DNA of 64,000 bases, from assembly GCF_016785085.1 (NCBI RefSeq), contig NZ_JAENHO010000013.1, forward strand, positions 62,001 through 126,000. The letters are read 5' to 3'. Numbering within the stretch: the first letter of the stretch is position 1; the number at the start of each line of letters is the position of its first letter. The stretch is from Paractinoplanes lichenicola (GTDB lineage: Bacteria; Actinomycetota; Actinomycetes; Mycobacteriales; Micromonosporaceae). Below the pieces are notes generated by a model that worked only from the letters and a program-made list of their open reading frames with translations, was not told where the DNA came from and did no database searches. The position numbers and the translations under genes were made by a program. This document shows, piece by piece, positions 25,409 through 34,419 of this stretch.

Positions 25409-26320
25409 ATGCGGATCCTCGATTCTGCAGCCGCCGACATGGGCGGCGTACCGCCGGAGAACGCTCAGCTCCGGACCGGGCCCGAGATCGCCCGCCTGCA
25501 AGCTCGCATCGATCAGCTCGCGGCGCACGTCCAGCGGCTGGAGCAGGAGCGTGCCTCATTGCGCTACATGGCCGGCCACGACGAGCTCACCGGAATCGCC
25601 AACCGCCGCCTCTTCCACGCCCTCGCCCCGGAGCTGCTGCGCGACGGCGATCGGTCGCCGGCAGTCGTGATCCTCGACCTCAACGGCTTCAAGCCGATCA
25701 ACGACACGTACGGGCACGACGCCGGCGATGAGGTCCTGCGTGTGGTCGCCCGGCGCATGACCGACTGCCTCGGCGACCACCTGGTGGCCCGGCTCGGCGG
25801 TGACGAGTTCGCCGCCCTGCCGCGCGCCCCGCACGCCGATGCCTCCGAGGCGTGGTGGCACGAGGTGGCTCGCTCGCTGAGCGCGGCGATCGCACCCCCG
25901 ATGATCGTGGGAGACCACACCCTTTCCGTCACCGCCTCGATCGGCGTCGTGCCGGCGGGGCGGTCGACCGACCTTCCCGTTCTGCTGCGCCGCGCGGACC
26001 AGGCGATGTTCAGCGCGAAGCGACACGCGAACACCACCGCCGGGGCCGGCATCACCTGGGTCGTGTCGACCGAGAGCGGCGACCACACCGAGACGTACGG
26101 GCCGGTCGCCACGCCCGCGGTGGCATGCCGGCCGGGCGACCCGGTGTGGGTGCACCGCAACGGCGCCCGCCGGGCGGGAGTGGTCGAGAGCGCCTGCGAC
26201 TGGGCGGCCCTGGTTCGCTACCGCTCCCCGAACGGCGCCGGCACGATGGTCGACACGATCCCCACGAGCTCCCTGACGATCCGGGCCGAAGCCGATCCGT
26301 ATCTGGACTCTCTGGCCTGA
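25409..26320 (+). CDS. GGDEF-domain diguanylate cyclase, cytosolic
   Basis: 303-residue protein with a short coiled-coil-like N-terminus (about 25-50), a GGDEF domain (about 52-210) with intact G130-G-D-E-F134, DELTGIANRR and DLNGFKPINDTYGHDAGD, and a C-terminal extension (about 215-303) of unknown fold. It should make cyclic di-GMP from GTP. The position expected for the RxxD inhibitory site reads LGDH, so product feedback through that site is not expected. No membrane segment or sensory domain is visible. In actinomycetes c-di-GMP controls development through BldD, so indirect influence on the clusters is possible. Confidence 0.9.
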   Translation: MRILDSAAADMGGVPPENAQLRTGPEIARLQARIDQLAAHVQRLEQERASLRYMAGHDELTGIANRRLFHALAPELLRDGDRSPAVVILDLNGFKPINDTYGHDAGDEVLRVVARRMTDCLGDHLVARLGGDEFAALPRAPHADASEAWWHEVARSLSAAIAPPMIVGDHTLSVTASIGVVPAGRSTDLPVLLRRADQAMFSAKRHANTTAGAGITWVVSTESGDHTETYGPVATPAVACRPGDPVWVHRNGARRAGVVESACDWAALVRYRSPNGAGTMVDTIPTSSLTIRAEADPYLDSLA

Positions 26321-26328
26321 GGGACGCC

Positions 26329-27255
26329 TCAGTCCACCGTCAGCACGATCTTGCCGTGCAGGCCACCGGCCAGCACCCGCCGGTGGGCGTCGGCCGCCTC
26401 GGTCAACGGCATCGTGTCGGCCACGCGCGTGCGCAGCCGGCCCGCCGCCACCTGACGCACCAGGTCGGCCAGCAGTCCGCGGTCGAGCCGGATGAGTTGC
26501 AGCTCCTGACGCACGCCACGGGCCGGGACGAAATCCGGCGTGGGCCGGGTCACGACCACGACTCCCCTGTCCTCGACGGCGGCGGCGGCCGCGTTGCCGA
26601 CGGGGACGGCGTCGAACACCGCGGCCACCGGCCCGACCGTGGGCAGCTCGACCGTACGGGGAATGACCTCGTGAGCGCCGAGACCGTGCACCCATTGCTC
26701 ATCGTCGTGACCGGCCTGCGCCAGCACGCGATAGCCGCCCTGCAGGGCGAGCTGGGTGGCGAAACCGCCGACGCCGCCGCTGGCCCCGGTGACCAGGATG
26801 CTGCTGCCGGCCGGAAGCATGGCCAACGACACCAGTGACAAGCCCTGGTGCGCGGTCTGGGCGTTGAGCGGCACCGTGGCGGCGGACACGAAGTCGAGCC
26901 CGTCCGGCAGCGGCACCAGCCAATCCGTGGCGGCGGGCACGAACTCGGCATAGCCGCCCGGCGCACCACGCGTCGTGTACCACGGGATCATCCCGGCGAC
27001 CCGGTCGCCCACCGCGAAATCAGCCGTGCCGGGGCCGACCGAGGCCACCTCGCCGGCGATGTCCCACCCGGGCAGGAACGGCGGCACATCCGGCCCGCGC
27101 GGGATCTGCCCGGTGGTGGCCGCGACGTCAGCCGGATGCACACACACGGCGCGAACCCGGACCACCACCTGCCCCGGCCCCGCCTCGGGCTCGGGCAGCT
27201 CGGTCACCTGCAACACCTCAGGCCCGCCCAGCGCGGCCGCGACGACTCCCAGCAC
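26329..27255 (-). CDS. Zinc-free MDR NADPH:quinone oxidoreductase-like protein
   Basis: 308-residue medium-chain reductase with PGWDIAGEVASVG and the nucleotide motif ILVTGASGGVGGFATQLA; zinc ligands absent. Starts at GTG 27255. It is convergent with the GGDEF gene (8-base gap). Probably a housekeeping or detoxifying quinone/enone reductase; no link to the clusters is visible. Confidence 0.88.
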   Translation of the reverse strand: MLGVVAAALGGPEVLQVTELPEPEAGPGQVVVRVRAVCVHPADVAATTGQIPRGPDVPPFLPGWDIAGEVASVGPGTADFAVGDRVAGMIPWYTTRGAPGGYAEFVPAATDWLVPLPDGLDFVSAATVPLNAQTAHQGLSLVSLAMLPAGSSILVTGASGGVGGFATQLALQGGYRVLAQAGHDDEQWVHGLGAHEVIPRTVELPTVGPVAAVFDAVPVGNAAAAAVEDRGVVVVTRPTPDFVPARGVRQELQLIRLDRGLLADLVRQVAAGRLRTRVADTMPLTEAADAHRRVLAGGLHGKIVLTVD

Positions 27256-27360
27256 GCGTCCACTCTAGACCGTCAATGCTCGGCACGCCCCGGGGCAGGT
27301 AGAGCAATCGCGCGCCACCACGGCGAAGGGGCTCCAGCGGCACCCCGCCGACCGAGCCGA

Positions 27361-27381
27361 CCCCTATGGGGAACCCCTACG
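27361..27381. promoter_or_regulatory. CCCCTA-rich repeat upstream of the metallophosphoesterase gene
   Basis: The segment contains CCCCTA twice (27361 and 27374) around GGGGAACCCC (27368-27377). The 11-mer GAACCCCTACG at 27371-27381 recurs exactly at 40488-40498 upstream of the starter-unit operon. Possible shared regulator site; function inferred only. Confidence 0.4.
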
Positions 27382-27429
27382 ATTCCGCGTCGTCGTGCCG
27401 GGTCGTTGTTGATCTGTTACGGTCCGCCG

Positions 27430-28275
27430 ATGGGTTCAGGCACTTTGCTGGCCATCAGCGATCTGCACGTCTCGTACGCGGAGAACCGGGCGATCACCGA
27501 CGGCCTGCGGCCGGGCTCCGACGACGACTGGCTGCTCGTGGCCGGCGACGTGGGGGAGATTTTCGACGAGGTCACGGCGACGCTGAAGTCGTTGAGCGAA
27601 CGGTTCGCGAAGGTCATCTGGGCGCCGGGCAACCACGAGCTGTGGAGTCACGCGCAGGACCCCGTCACTTTGCGCGGCGAGCATCGCTACCGCGCGCTGG
27701 TCGAGGCCTGCCGCGACATGGGAGTCCTCACCCCGGAGGACGAGTTCGCCGTCTGGCGCGGCCGGGGCGGCCCGGTCACGATCGCACCCTTGTTCCTGCT
27801 GTACGACTACTCCTTCCGCGCTCCGGGCACCCGCACCAAGGAGGAGTCGCTGGCCTACGCGCACGAGACCGGCGTGGTGTGCACCGACGAGATCCTGCTG
27901 CACCCCGACCCCTATCCGAGCCGGGAAGCGTGGTGCTGGGCCCGCGTCGCCGAGACCGAGCGCCGGCTGACGGCGTGCGACCCCGCACTTCCCACGGTGC
28001 TGGTCAGCCACTGGCCGCTGGTCCGGCAGCCGACCGAGATCCTGCGATACCCCGAGTTCGCGCAGTGGTGCGGCACGGACCGCACAGCGGACTGGCACGT
28101 GCGGTTCCGGGCCGAGGTCGCCGTGTACGGCCATCTGCACATCCCGCGGACCACCCGCTACGACGGCGTACGGTTCGAGGAGGTGTCGCTGGGCTATCCC
28201 CGGGAGTGGGGCCGCCGGGCCGGGCCGCCCAGGTTGCTCAGGTCCGTCCTCGACGTCGCGCCGGCCACGACCTGA
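27430..28275 (+). CDS. Metallophosphoesterase resembling phosphopantetheinyl hydrolase PptH
   Basis: 281-residue calcineurin-like phosphoesterase with all metal motifs: SDLHV (Asp11, His13), GDVGE, GNHELW, SHWPLVRQP and GHLHIPRT. From memory the chain closely follows mycobacterial Rv2795c (PptH), including FLLYDYSF, CGTDRTADWHVRF and YDGVRFEEVSLGYPREW. PptH removes the 4'-phosphopantetheine arm from acyl carrier proteins and in mycobacteria neighbours the transferase gene pptT. Here the next gene is a convergent enoyl-CoA hydratase and no PPTase is seen. It is somewhat shorter at the C-terminus. ATG 27430 starts the conserved fold. A role in switching off PKS carrier domains is possible. Confidence 0.82.
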   Translation: MGSGTLLAISDLHVSYAENRAITDGLRPGSDDDWLLVAGDVGEIFDEVTATLKSLSERFAKVIWAPGNHELWSHAQDPVTLRGEHRYRALVEACRDMGVLTPEDEFAVWRGRGGPVTIAPLFLLYDYSFRAPGTRTKEESLAYAHETGVVCTDEILLHPDPYPSREAWCWARVAETERRLTACDPALPTVLVSHWPLVRQPTEILRYPEFAQWCGTDRTADWHVRFRAEVAVYGHLHIPRTTRYDGVRFEEVSLGYPREWGRRAGPPRLLRSVLDVAPATT

Positions 28276-28312
28276 CCAGCCCGCTCCCGGATCTGGCGGT
28301 GCTTCGGGCGGC

Positions 28313-29113
28313 TCAACGCCCGGACCAGATCGGGTCCCGCCCCTCGGCGAAGGCGCGCAGGCCCTCGAGGGCGTCGGCGCTGTTCCCCAGGCCGGCGAAC
28401 TCGCGGTCGCTGGCCGTCCAGAGCTCCTCCTCGCTCAGGGCGTCGGCCCACGACGCCCGCAGCAGGCGCTTGCTGGCCTGCACCGCGAGCGGCGCGTTGG
28501 CCGCGAGCTCGGCGGCGAGCGAGACCGCGGCCTCGAGCACCTCGGACGCCGGAACCACCTGATTGACCAGACCCCAGCGATACGCCGTCGCGGCGTCGAG
28601 GGGACGCCCGGTGAGCACCATCTCGTTGGCGAGCTTGGCCGGCAGCTGGCGCGCGAGGCGGATGACGCCGCCGGCGCCGGCCAGCAGGCCGAGCCGGACC
28701 TCCGAGAGGGAGAACGTCGCGGTCTCGGCGACGACGGCGAGGTCGCAGGCGAACACGATCTCGGTGCCGCCACCGTCGGCGGGCCCGTTCACCGCGGCCA
28801 GCACCGGCTTGTCGACGGTGTGCTGGGTGAAGCCCGCGAATCCCCACTCGCGATGTCCGCGGGCGAAGAGGTCCTCCCCGCGGAGGATCGCCTCGACGTC
28901 GGCGCCGTCGCAGAAGGCCTCGCCGGCACCGGTGACCACCGCCACGCGCGCCTCGGGGTCGGCGTCGAACGCCGCGAGCGCCTCGCCCAGCTCGGTGGCC
29001 AGCCTTGAGTCGACGGCGTTGCGCGCCTCGGGCCGGTTCAGCGTCAGGACGGTGACCGCCCCGCGCCGCTCGGTCAGCACGGCCGGTTCGGCCGCTTGCT
29101 CAGCCTCGGTCAC
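28313..29113 (-). CDS. Enoyl-CoA hydratase/isomerase (crotonase family)
   Basis: 266-residue crotonase-fold protein: TVLTLNRPEARNAVD at the N-terminus, oxyanion-hole segments around EAFCDGADVE and ADGGGTEIVFACDL, and a C-terminal helical part. GTG 29113 was chosen because GAGAGGG precedes it by about 9 bases; an ATG seven codons upstream has no such site. The exact acyl-CoA reaction is not predictable. Fatty-acid or amino-acid catabolism is the default; no direct tie to the PKS cluster is seen. Confidence 0.88.
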   Translation of the reverse strand: MTEAEQAAEPAVLTERRGAVTVLTLNRPEARNAVDSRLATELGEALAAFDADPEARVAVVTGAGEAFCDGADVEAILRGEDLFARGHREWGFAGFTQHTVDKPVLAAVNGPADGGGTEIVFACDLAVVAETATFSLSEVRLGLLAGAGGVIRLARQLPAKLANEMVLTGRPLDAATAYRWGLVNQVVPASEVLEAAVSLAAELAANAPLAVQASKRLLRASWADALSEEELWTASDREFAGLGNSADALEGLRAFAEGRDPIWSGR

Positions 29114-29753
29114 TGCGCCACCCTCTCTGGTCATCGGTTGCCAGGACGCCGGAGTCGACGCTGCCGGCCCGAGGAGCGCGCACTACGCGATGCGTCGATC
29201 AGCGCGCCGTCCAACCACGACAGTGATCGTATCGATCATGCCGCTGCCGCGCACCACTGCGGACCGAACGGTCTTGTTGAATATTCTTCATATCGCCGAG
29301 CGCGAATATAAGGTGCTTTCTTAAATGCGCGTCGAACGCATAATAAAACCGGGCCCGCGCGTGCTTTCTCTCACTGATCTTGCCGCCGACGTATTAGGCG
29401 GCGCGATCGATCTTCCTGGGGGATGCCCTTTCCGGCTATCATGTGTGCCCTTTTCACCAACCACCCCGAACAATGCGCCGGGGCGATGACTGCCACCCCC
29501 TGCCCGGCAACCGTATACGTGGGTCTAGGCCCGGACGGACGACAGGTTGCCGACAAGTTAAATCAGGCGGACCTCGCCTTCGAATATGAGCTGCGCAGCA
29601 GGGTTCCGGTGCTGCGGTGAACCGGTTTTGTTCACAACGGTATTGATGGCCGGCCTAGAGCGGTTGATCATTTCGAGTTAGGGTACAGAGATCCACTGGA
29701 CGGCGGTGGCGACGAAACAAGCGTGACAAGGACCAATGTGTACGGAGGTGTCA
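29114..29753. other. 640-bp intergenic region upstream of the SARP gene
   Basis: No convincing gene. The stretch 29270-29345 is notably AT-rich for this genome. A 65-codon frame at 29423-29620 begins ATG with a G-rich stretch just before it, but its composition does not support coding. GTGAAC-N7-GTTCAC (29617-29635) is a perfect inverted repeat about 120 bases before the SARP start, and GTTAGGG occurs at 29676-29682. It probably holds the SARP promoter and its regulators. Confidence 0.5.
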
Positions 29754-30575
29754 GTGCTCACCGTTCAGAATGTCGACATCCACGCTTTCGCCTTCGGCGT
29801 CCTGGGCCCCACGGTGGTTCGCGTCGCGGGCGGCCCGCCCCGGCAGTTCCCGCCCAAGACCAGCCAGGTGCTGGCGATGCTGCTCATCGCGCGCGGGCGG
29901 ACCGTCCGGCCGGAACGCATCGTCCGGTCGATCTGGGGTGAGGAGCCGCCCAACTCGGCGCGGATCATGGTGCGCGCGCACGTGAAGAAGGTGCGGGACG
30001 GGCTGGGACCCGCGGGCGCCCGGGCCGTGGTCGCCGACGCCGGGGGGTACGCCATCTCCCCCGGGACGGGCACACTCGACGCCGACCTGTTCGAGGCGTC
30101 GTTCGGTGCGGGCCGCCGCCACTTCATGGTCGGTGAGTTCGAGGAGGCCAAGCGGTGCTTCCTCGCCGGCCTGGACCTCTGGCACGACGTGCACGCCCTC
30201 AACGACGTCCGCGAGGTCGCCGAGCTCGAGGCCGAGGCGGTTCGGCTCGAGGAGTATCGCTTCCAGGCCGAGCAGTCGCTCGCCGAGTGCCTCCTGCTGA
30301 CCGGCGACGCGCACGAGGCGATTCCGTACCTGCGGATGCTGACGGTGCGCCATCCGCTGCGGGAGAGATTCTGGGGCCTGCTCATGGTCGCCCAGGCGAG
30401 CCTGGGGCGCCGCGCGGAGGCGTCGGCCACCTTCCGGACGCTGCGGAGGTCGTTCATCGCCGAGAGCGGCATGGACGTCTCCACCGAGATCGAAGACCTT
30501 CATCAGGGTCTGCTGCGAGGCGACGAGCCCGCCGCCATGATGCAACGCTTGTTCCAGTACGCGCCGTCTTTGTGA
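29754..30575 (+). CDS. SARP-family pathway-specific activator
   Basis: 273-residue regulator: OmpR-type winged helix (about 10-100; KTSQVLAMLLIARGRTVRPERIVRSIWGEEPPNSARIMVRAHVKKVRDGL) followed by the bacterial transcriptional activation (BTAD) domain (about 105-255). No ATPase or TPR extension follows, so it is a small SARP. GTG 29754 is preferred because GGAGG lies 6-7 bases before it; ATG 29736 is an alternative. SARPs bind direct heptamer repeats spaced 11 bp, and such a pair is found at 40478-40499. It converges on the LAL regulator gene. Confidence 0.92.
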   Translation: MLTVQNVDIHAFAFGVLGPTVVRVAGGPPRQFPPKTSQVLAMLLIARGRTVRPERIVRSIWGEEPPNSARIMVRAHVKKVRDGLGPAGARAVVADAGGYAISPGTGTLDADLFEASFGAGRRHFMVGEFEEAKRCFLAGLDLWHDVHALNDVREVAELEAEAVRLEEYRFQAEQSLAECLLLTGDAHEAIPYLRMLTVRHPLRERFWGLLMVAQASLGRRAEASATFRTLRRSFIAESGMDVSTEIEDLHQGLLRGDEPAAMMQRLFQYAPSL

Positions 30576-30593
30576 GCTGCTCCTCGGCGGGCG

Positions 30594-33416
30594 TCACCCG
30601 GTCACGTCCGGGGTGAGCTCGCCATAGACGTCGCTCTGCAGCCGTACGTCGAGCGGTAGGTCCTCGCGGCGGCCGACGCCGAGCTTGCGATAGATCCGGG
30701 TCAGGTGCTGCTCGACGGTGCTCACCGTGACGAAGAGCTTCGCGGCGATCGCCCGGTTGCTGTGGCCGAGCGCGGCCAGCCCGGCGACCCGGTGCTCCGC
30801 CGAGGTCAGCGCGTTCGGGTCCGGCGCGGACGCCGTCGTGCGCTGGGCGAGGTCGTCGCCGGCCACCGTCATCGGCCGGATCGGGGCGCGTGTCGCGCGG
30901 GTGTCGTCATTGGGCGCGACGCCGATCTCGGCCGCGAGCGCCTCGGCTCGCGACGTCATGGACGCGGCCAGCTTGTGCTCGCCGAGCTGGCGGTGCGTCG
31001 CGGCGAGCGCCAGCAGCGAGCGTCGCAACTCGACCCGTTCCTCACAGCGTTGCAGCAGCTCCACCGACTCGCGCAACAACCGCAGGCGGGCGACCGGCTC
31101 GGCGCACGAGCCACGCACGCGCAGCGCGGCCGCCCGGAGGCGGTCGGTGTCGGCGCCCGGACGCTCGAGGTGCGCGGCGAGCAGCGCGCCGGCCTCCTCC
31201 CGGTCGCCGAGCTGCAGGCGCGCCTGCGCGAGGTCGACGCGCCAAGGGACGAAGGACGCCGAGTCCATCGACCACGCCTCGGCCAGCTCGCCGCACAGCC
31301 GCAGATCCGCCTCGGCGGCGTGCGGCTGGCGGCGGGCCAGGTGGTACTGGCCGCGGGCGTGCAGGTATTGCATGCCGTCCACGGTCTCGAAGGTCGACGG
31401 TGGCAGCCGGACGTCGAGGTCGGCGGCCGCGTCGCCCCAGCGGCCCAGGGCGAGCGCCGCGCGCAGGGCCACCGAGAGCGGCCGGGCGACCGCGATGCCC
31501 CAGGCCCGGACCCCGATCGCGGCGATCGCGTGTTCGGCGTGGTGGCGTGCGCTGCCCGGGTCGCCGCGGCGGATCGCGATCTCCCCGCGGGTGGCGGCCA
31601 GCGAGGCGGTCCACGCGGTGGCCCCGGAACTCTCGGCGTGGGCGAGCAGCCGGTCGCACGCCGCGGCGGCGCTGTCGAGCCGTTCGGCGTACACGAGGGT
31701 GTTCAGCGCGAGCAGCGCCGCCTCGCCGCCGGCGTCGTCGAGCGGGACGATCCGCAACGCCTGCTCGGCCTCGAGAGCCGCCGGATCGCCCGGACCGGAG
31801 GCCAGGACCCGCCGCAGCGCCGCCGCGGTCGTCGTCGCGGACCGGGTGTGCCCGTCGAGGTCGACGGCCGAGGCCGGGCGGGACACGCCGAGGCGGGCGA
31901 GCAGGCCCGGTGTCGTGGTGGCGAGCACGTCGTAGGTGCTGCGCAGCGCGCTGCCGGCGCTCCCCGGGCCACCCGGGCGGTTCCCGCTGCCGCTGACGAG
32001 GTCGACGAGCAGCTCCTCGGCCTCCTTGATGAAGCCGAGGTGCACGCTGGCCCGGATCACCTGCACCGACTCGGCCGGCGGCAGGTGGCCCGCGCGCACG
32101 GCCGGCACCAGGCGGTGCAGCAAGGGAATCGCCGTCTCCTGGTTGACCCGCCAGCGCACGGCCATGCGCAGGGCGTCGACCATCGCGTGGCCCGACGCGT
32201 CGCCGCCGCAGCGGGCGGCGAGGTCGAGGCAGCGCGTGGCGGCGTCGGCCTCGCCCGCGCGCAGGTGGTCGCGCGCGACCTCGGTCAGCAGGCGCATCTC
32301 GTCGCCCGCGGGATCGTCCCCGGGGTCGTCGGTGGCGACCAGGTGCCGGGCGAGCGTCGCCGACGAGGCGCTGGCGGCCTGCAGCTGCGTGATGGCCCGC
32401 CGGTGCGCCTCGCGCCGCTGGTCGTCGGGGATGTCGTCGTAGACCGCCGACGCGCCCTCGGGATGGCGGAACGCGAGGCCGGTCAGGATGCCCGCCCACT
32501 CCAGCGAGGTGACGATGCTCTCGACCATCCCCCTTCGATACTGGCTCAGGGCGACCACCAGCTCGAGGGTCGCGTCCTTGCCGAGGGTGGCGATCGCGCG
32601 GGCCACACCGGTCGCCTCGGGCCCGGCCTTGTGCAGGCACGCGAGCAGGGCACAACGGAACGCCACGCTCGGTGTGGGGCTCGCGGTGTGCTCGGGGGCC
32701 AGCCGCGCCGTGATCAGATCCTCCACCAGGCTGTGCGCCAGCATCGGATTGCCGCCGGAGAGGGTGTGCAGGGTCGCGGCCTCATCCGCGTACGCCGCCA
32801 GGTCGTCCGTGCCGGGCACGAAGAGGCCGAGCTCGTTCTCGAGCAGGCTCGCCGTGGACGCGGGTTGCAGCGGCCGGAGCAGGCGTCGGCCGGCGTGCGG
32901 CTCGCGCAGGAGCTCGGCCCGGAACATCCCGTGGGCCGAGTACGCGTGCGACGCCCCGCCGAGCAGGACGACGACGTGGTACGCCCGCGCGCGCCGCACG
33001 ATCTCGAGCACGCAGGCCCGGCTGCCTTCGTCGGCCCAGTGGACGTCGTCGACGGCGATGACCAGCGGCCCGCCGGCCCGCTGGGCTCCGCCGCCGAGCG
33101 CGGTGAGCAACGAGGACAGCCGCGTGACGGCCTCGTTCCGGCTGACGGTGGCGGTCGCGCCGAGCGCCTCACCGGTGGCCGCCCCGAGGAGGCGATCGAC
33201 CACACCGAGCTCATTCTCCTGCTCGGGGGCGGCGGCGGTGAGGAAGACGACCGTGGAGCCACGGGCGGCTGCGCGATCGGTGAGGAACCTGAGCAGCGTC
33301 GTCTTGCCCGAGCCGACCGGTCCCTCGATGAGCAGGGCTGCCCCTTCCCCGGCGGACGCCGAGTCCAGGAGCCGGTCGAAATGGCCGGCCTCGTCCTCGC
33401 GCTCGAGCAGCATCAT
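30594..33416 (-). CDS. LAL-type LuxR family transcriptional regulator
   Basis: 940-residue large ATP-binding LuxR regulator. The N-terminal AAA/NTPase has Walker A GPVGSGKTT (32-40) and Walker B PLVIAVDDVHWAD (about 117-129); a long helical TPR-like region follows. The C-terminal LuxR helix-turn-helix is LTSAEHRVAGLAALGHSNRAIAAKLF, then VSTVEQHLTRIYRKLGV. This class activates many type I PKS clusters. ATG 33416 is preceded by AAGAGG; the longer frame begins without a site. It lies downstream of the exporter genes on the same strand. Confidence 0.93.
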   Translation of the reverse strand: MMLLEREDEAGHFDRLLDSASAGEGAALLIEGPVGSGKTTLLRFLTDRAAARGSTVVFLTAAAPEQENELGVVDRLLGAATGEALGATATVSRNEAVTRLSSLLTALGGGAQRAGGPLVIAVDDVHWADEGSRACVLEIVRRARAYHVVVLLGGASHAYSAHGMFRAELLREPHAGRRLLRPLQPASTASLLENELGLFVPGTDDLAAYADEAATLHTLSGGNPMLAHSLVEDLITARLAPEHTASPTPSVAFRCALLACLHKAGPEATGVARAIATLGKDATLELVVALSQYRRGMVESIVTSLEWAGILTGLAFRHPEGASAVYDDIPDDQRREAHRRAITQLQAASASSATLARHLVATDDPGDDPAGDEMRLLTEVARDHLRAGEADAATRCLDLAARCGGDASGHAMVDALRMAVRWRVNQETAIPLLHRLVPAVRAGHLPPAESVQVIRASVHLGFIKEAEELLVDLVSGSGNRPGGPGSAGSALRSTYDVLATTTPGLLARLGVSRPASAVDLDGHTRSATTTAAALRRVLASGPGDPAALEAEQALRIVPLDDAGGEAALLALNTLVYAERLDSAAAACDRLLAHAESSGATAWTASLAATRGEIAIRRGDPGSARHHAEHAIAAIGVRAWGIAVARPLSVALRAALALGRWGDAAADLDVRLPPSTFETVDGMQYLHARGQYHLARRQPHAAEADLRLCGELAEAWSMDSASFVPWRVDLAQARLQLGDREEAGALLAAHLERPGADTDRLRAAALRVRGSCAEPVARLRLLRESVELLQRCEERVELRRSLLALAATHRQLGEHKLAASMTSRAEALAAEIGVAPNDDTRATRAPIRPMTVAGDDLAQRTTASAPDPNALTSAEHRVAGLAALGHSNRAIAAKLFVTVSTVEQHLTRIYRKLGVGRREDLPLDVRLQSDVYGELTPDVTG

Positions 33417-33606
33417 CGCGCCTGACCTCTTCCCGTTCAGTACACGTCCCAGCGAGAGTGACGCGGGCACCAGCGGGACGATGCCGTCCCGGTGTCGCTG
33501 GATGGTCCGAGGTTAGAAAGCAGACCGAAGTCGAGGCGTGGATCGTCCGTAATTTTTGGGTAATGACGCATCTGGATGGCTGTGTGACCTTGGATACAAG
33601 AAGGTC

Positions 33607-34419
33607 CTACCGGGTGGCCGCCCGGCGGTACTGCCTGCTGGCCAGCGGCGCGAACACTGCGACGATCGCCACCGCCCAGAGCAGCGTGTAGAGCTGTGGA
33701 TGCTCCAGGGGCCAGGCCGTGGAGACCGGGACAGTCGGATCCGGGTCGGCGTTGCCGAACAGGTCGCGCGCGGCCTGGGTGACCGCCGAGATCGGGTTCC
33801 ACTCGGCGAAGACCCGCAGCGGCGTGGGCATCGTCGCCGGCGGGACGAAGGTGTTCGCGAATGACGTCAGCGGGAAGATCCCCAGGTAGGGCGCGCTGCC
33901 GATGACCTCGGGACTCGGAATCAGCAGCCCCAGCAGGGCCATCACCCACGAGGCGGCGTACGCGAAGATCAGCAGCAGGGTGAAGGCCCAGAGCGCGTCG
34001 AGGAACGAGCCGCGGACGCGCCACCCCACGATCAGCCCCGTCACCGCCATCACGGCCAACGCGATGGCGTTGTTGACCACGTCGGACAGGGTGCGCCCGG
34101 CCAGCACCGCCGACGGGGCCATCGGCAACGACCGGAACCGGTCGACTATGCCCTTCGTGACGTCCTCGGCGAGGCCGGCGCCGGTGGTGATCGTCCCGAA
34201 GATGATGGTCTGGGTGAAGATGCCGGGGATGAGGAACTCGCGATAGGCCGCCCCGCCGGTGGCCGGGTCGATGGCCCCGCCGAACACATACGCGAACAGC
34301 ACCACGAACATCATCGGCGAGAGCGTGGTGAACACGATCAGGGCGGGCACCCGCTTGATCTTGATCAGATTGCGCTTGGCCACGACCGCGGAGTCCGCGA
34401 TCAGCGTCGTCACCGCCAT
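33607..34419 (-). CDS. ABC-2 type exporter permease, DrrB-like
   Basis: 270-residue membrane protein with about six hydrophobic helices and the ABC-2 signature region (LPMAPSAVLAGRTLSDVVNNAIAL). Start ATG 34419 overlaps the ATPase stop (TGATG), so the two are translationally coupled. By family it forms the pore of a drug exporter of the daunorubicin DrrAB type. Likely exports the polyketide and gives self-resistance. Confidence 0.92.
   Translation of the reverse strand: MAVTTLIADSAVVAKRNLIKIKRVPALIVFTTLSPMMFVVLFAYVFGGAIDPATGGAAYREFLIPGIFTQTIIFGTITTGAGLAEDVTKGIVDRFRSLPMAPSAVLAGRTLSDVVNNAIALAVMAVTGLIVGWRVRGSFLDALWAFTLLLIFAYAASWVMALLGLLIPSPEVIGSAPYLGIFPLTSFANTFVPPATMPTPLRVFAEWNPISAVTQAARDLFGNADPDPTVPVSTAWPLEHPQLYTLLWAVAIVAVFAPLASRQYRRAATR

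Noticed and set aside
27360..27378. SARP-type direct repeat before the metallophosphoesterase gene
   Set aside because: The two ACCCCT copies are 13 bp apart, not 11 or 22, so the SARP geometry is not met, although the 11-mer shared with 40488 remains of interest.
29423..29620. 65-codon open frame upstream of the SARP gene
   Set aside because: No recognisable domain, ordinary composition for non-coding DNA and weak initiation signals; noted only within the intergenic entry.
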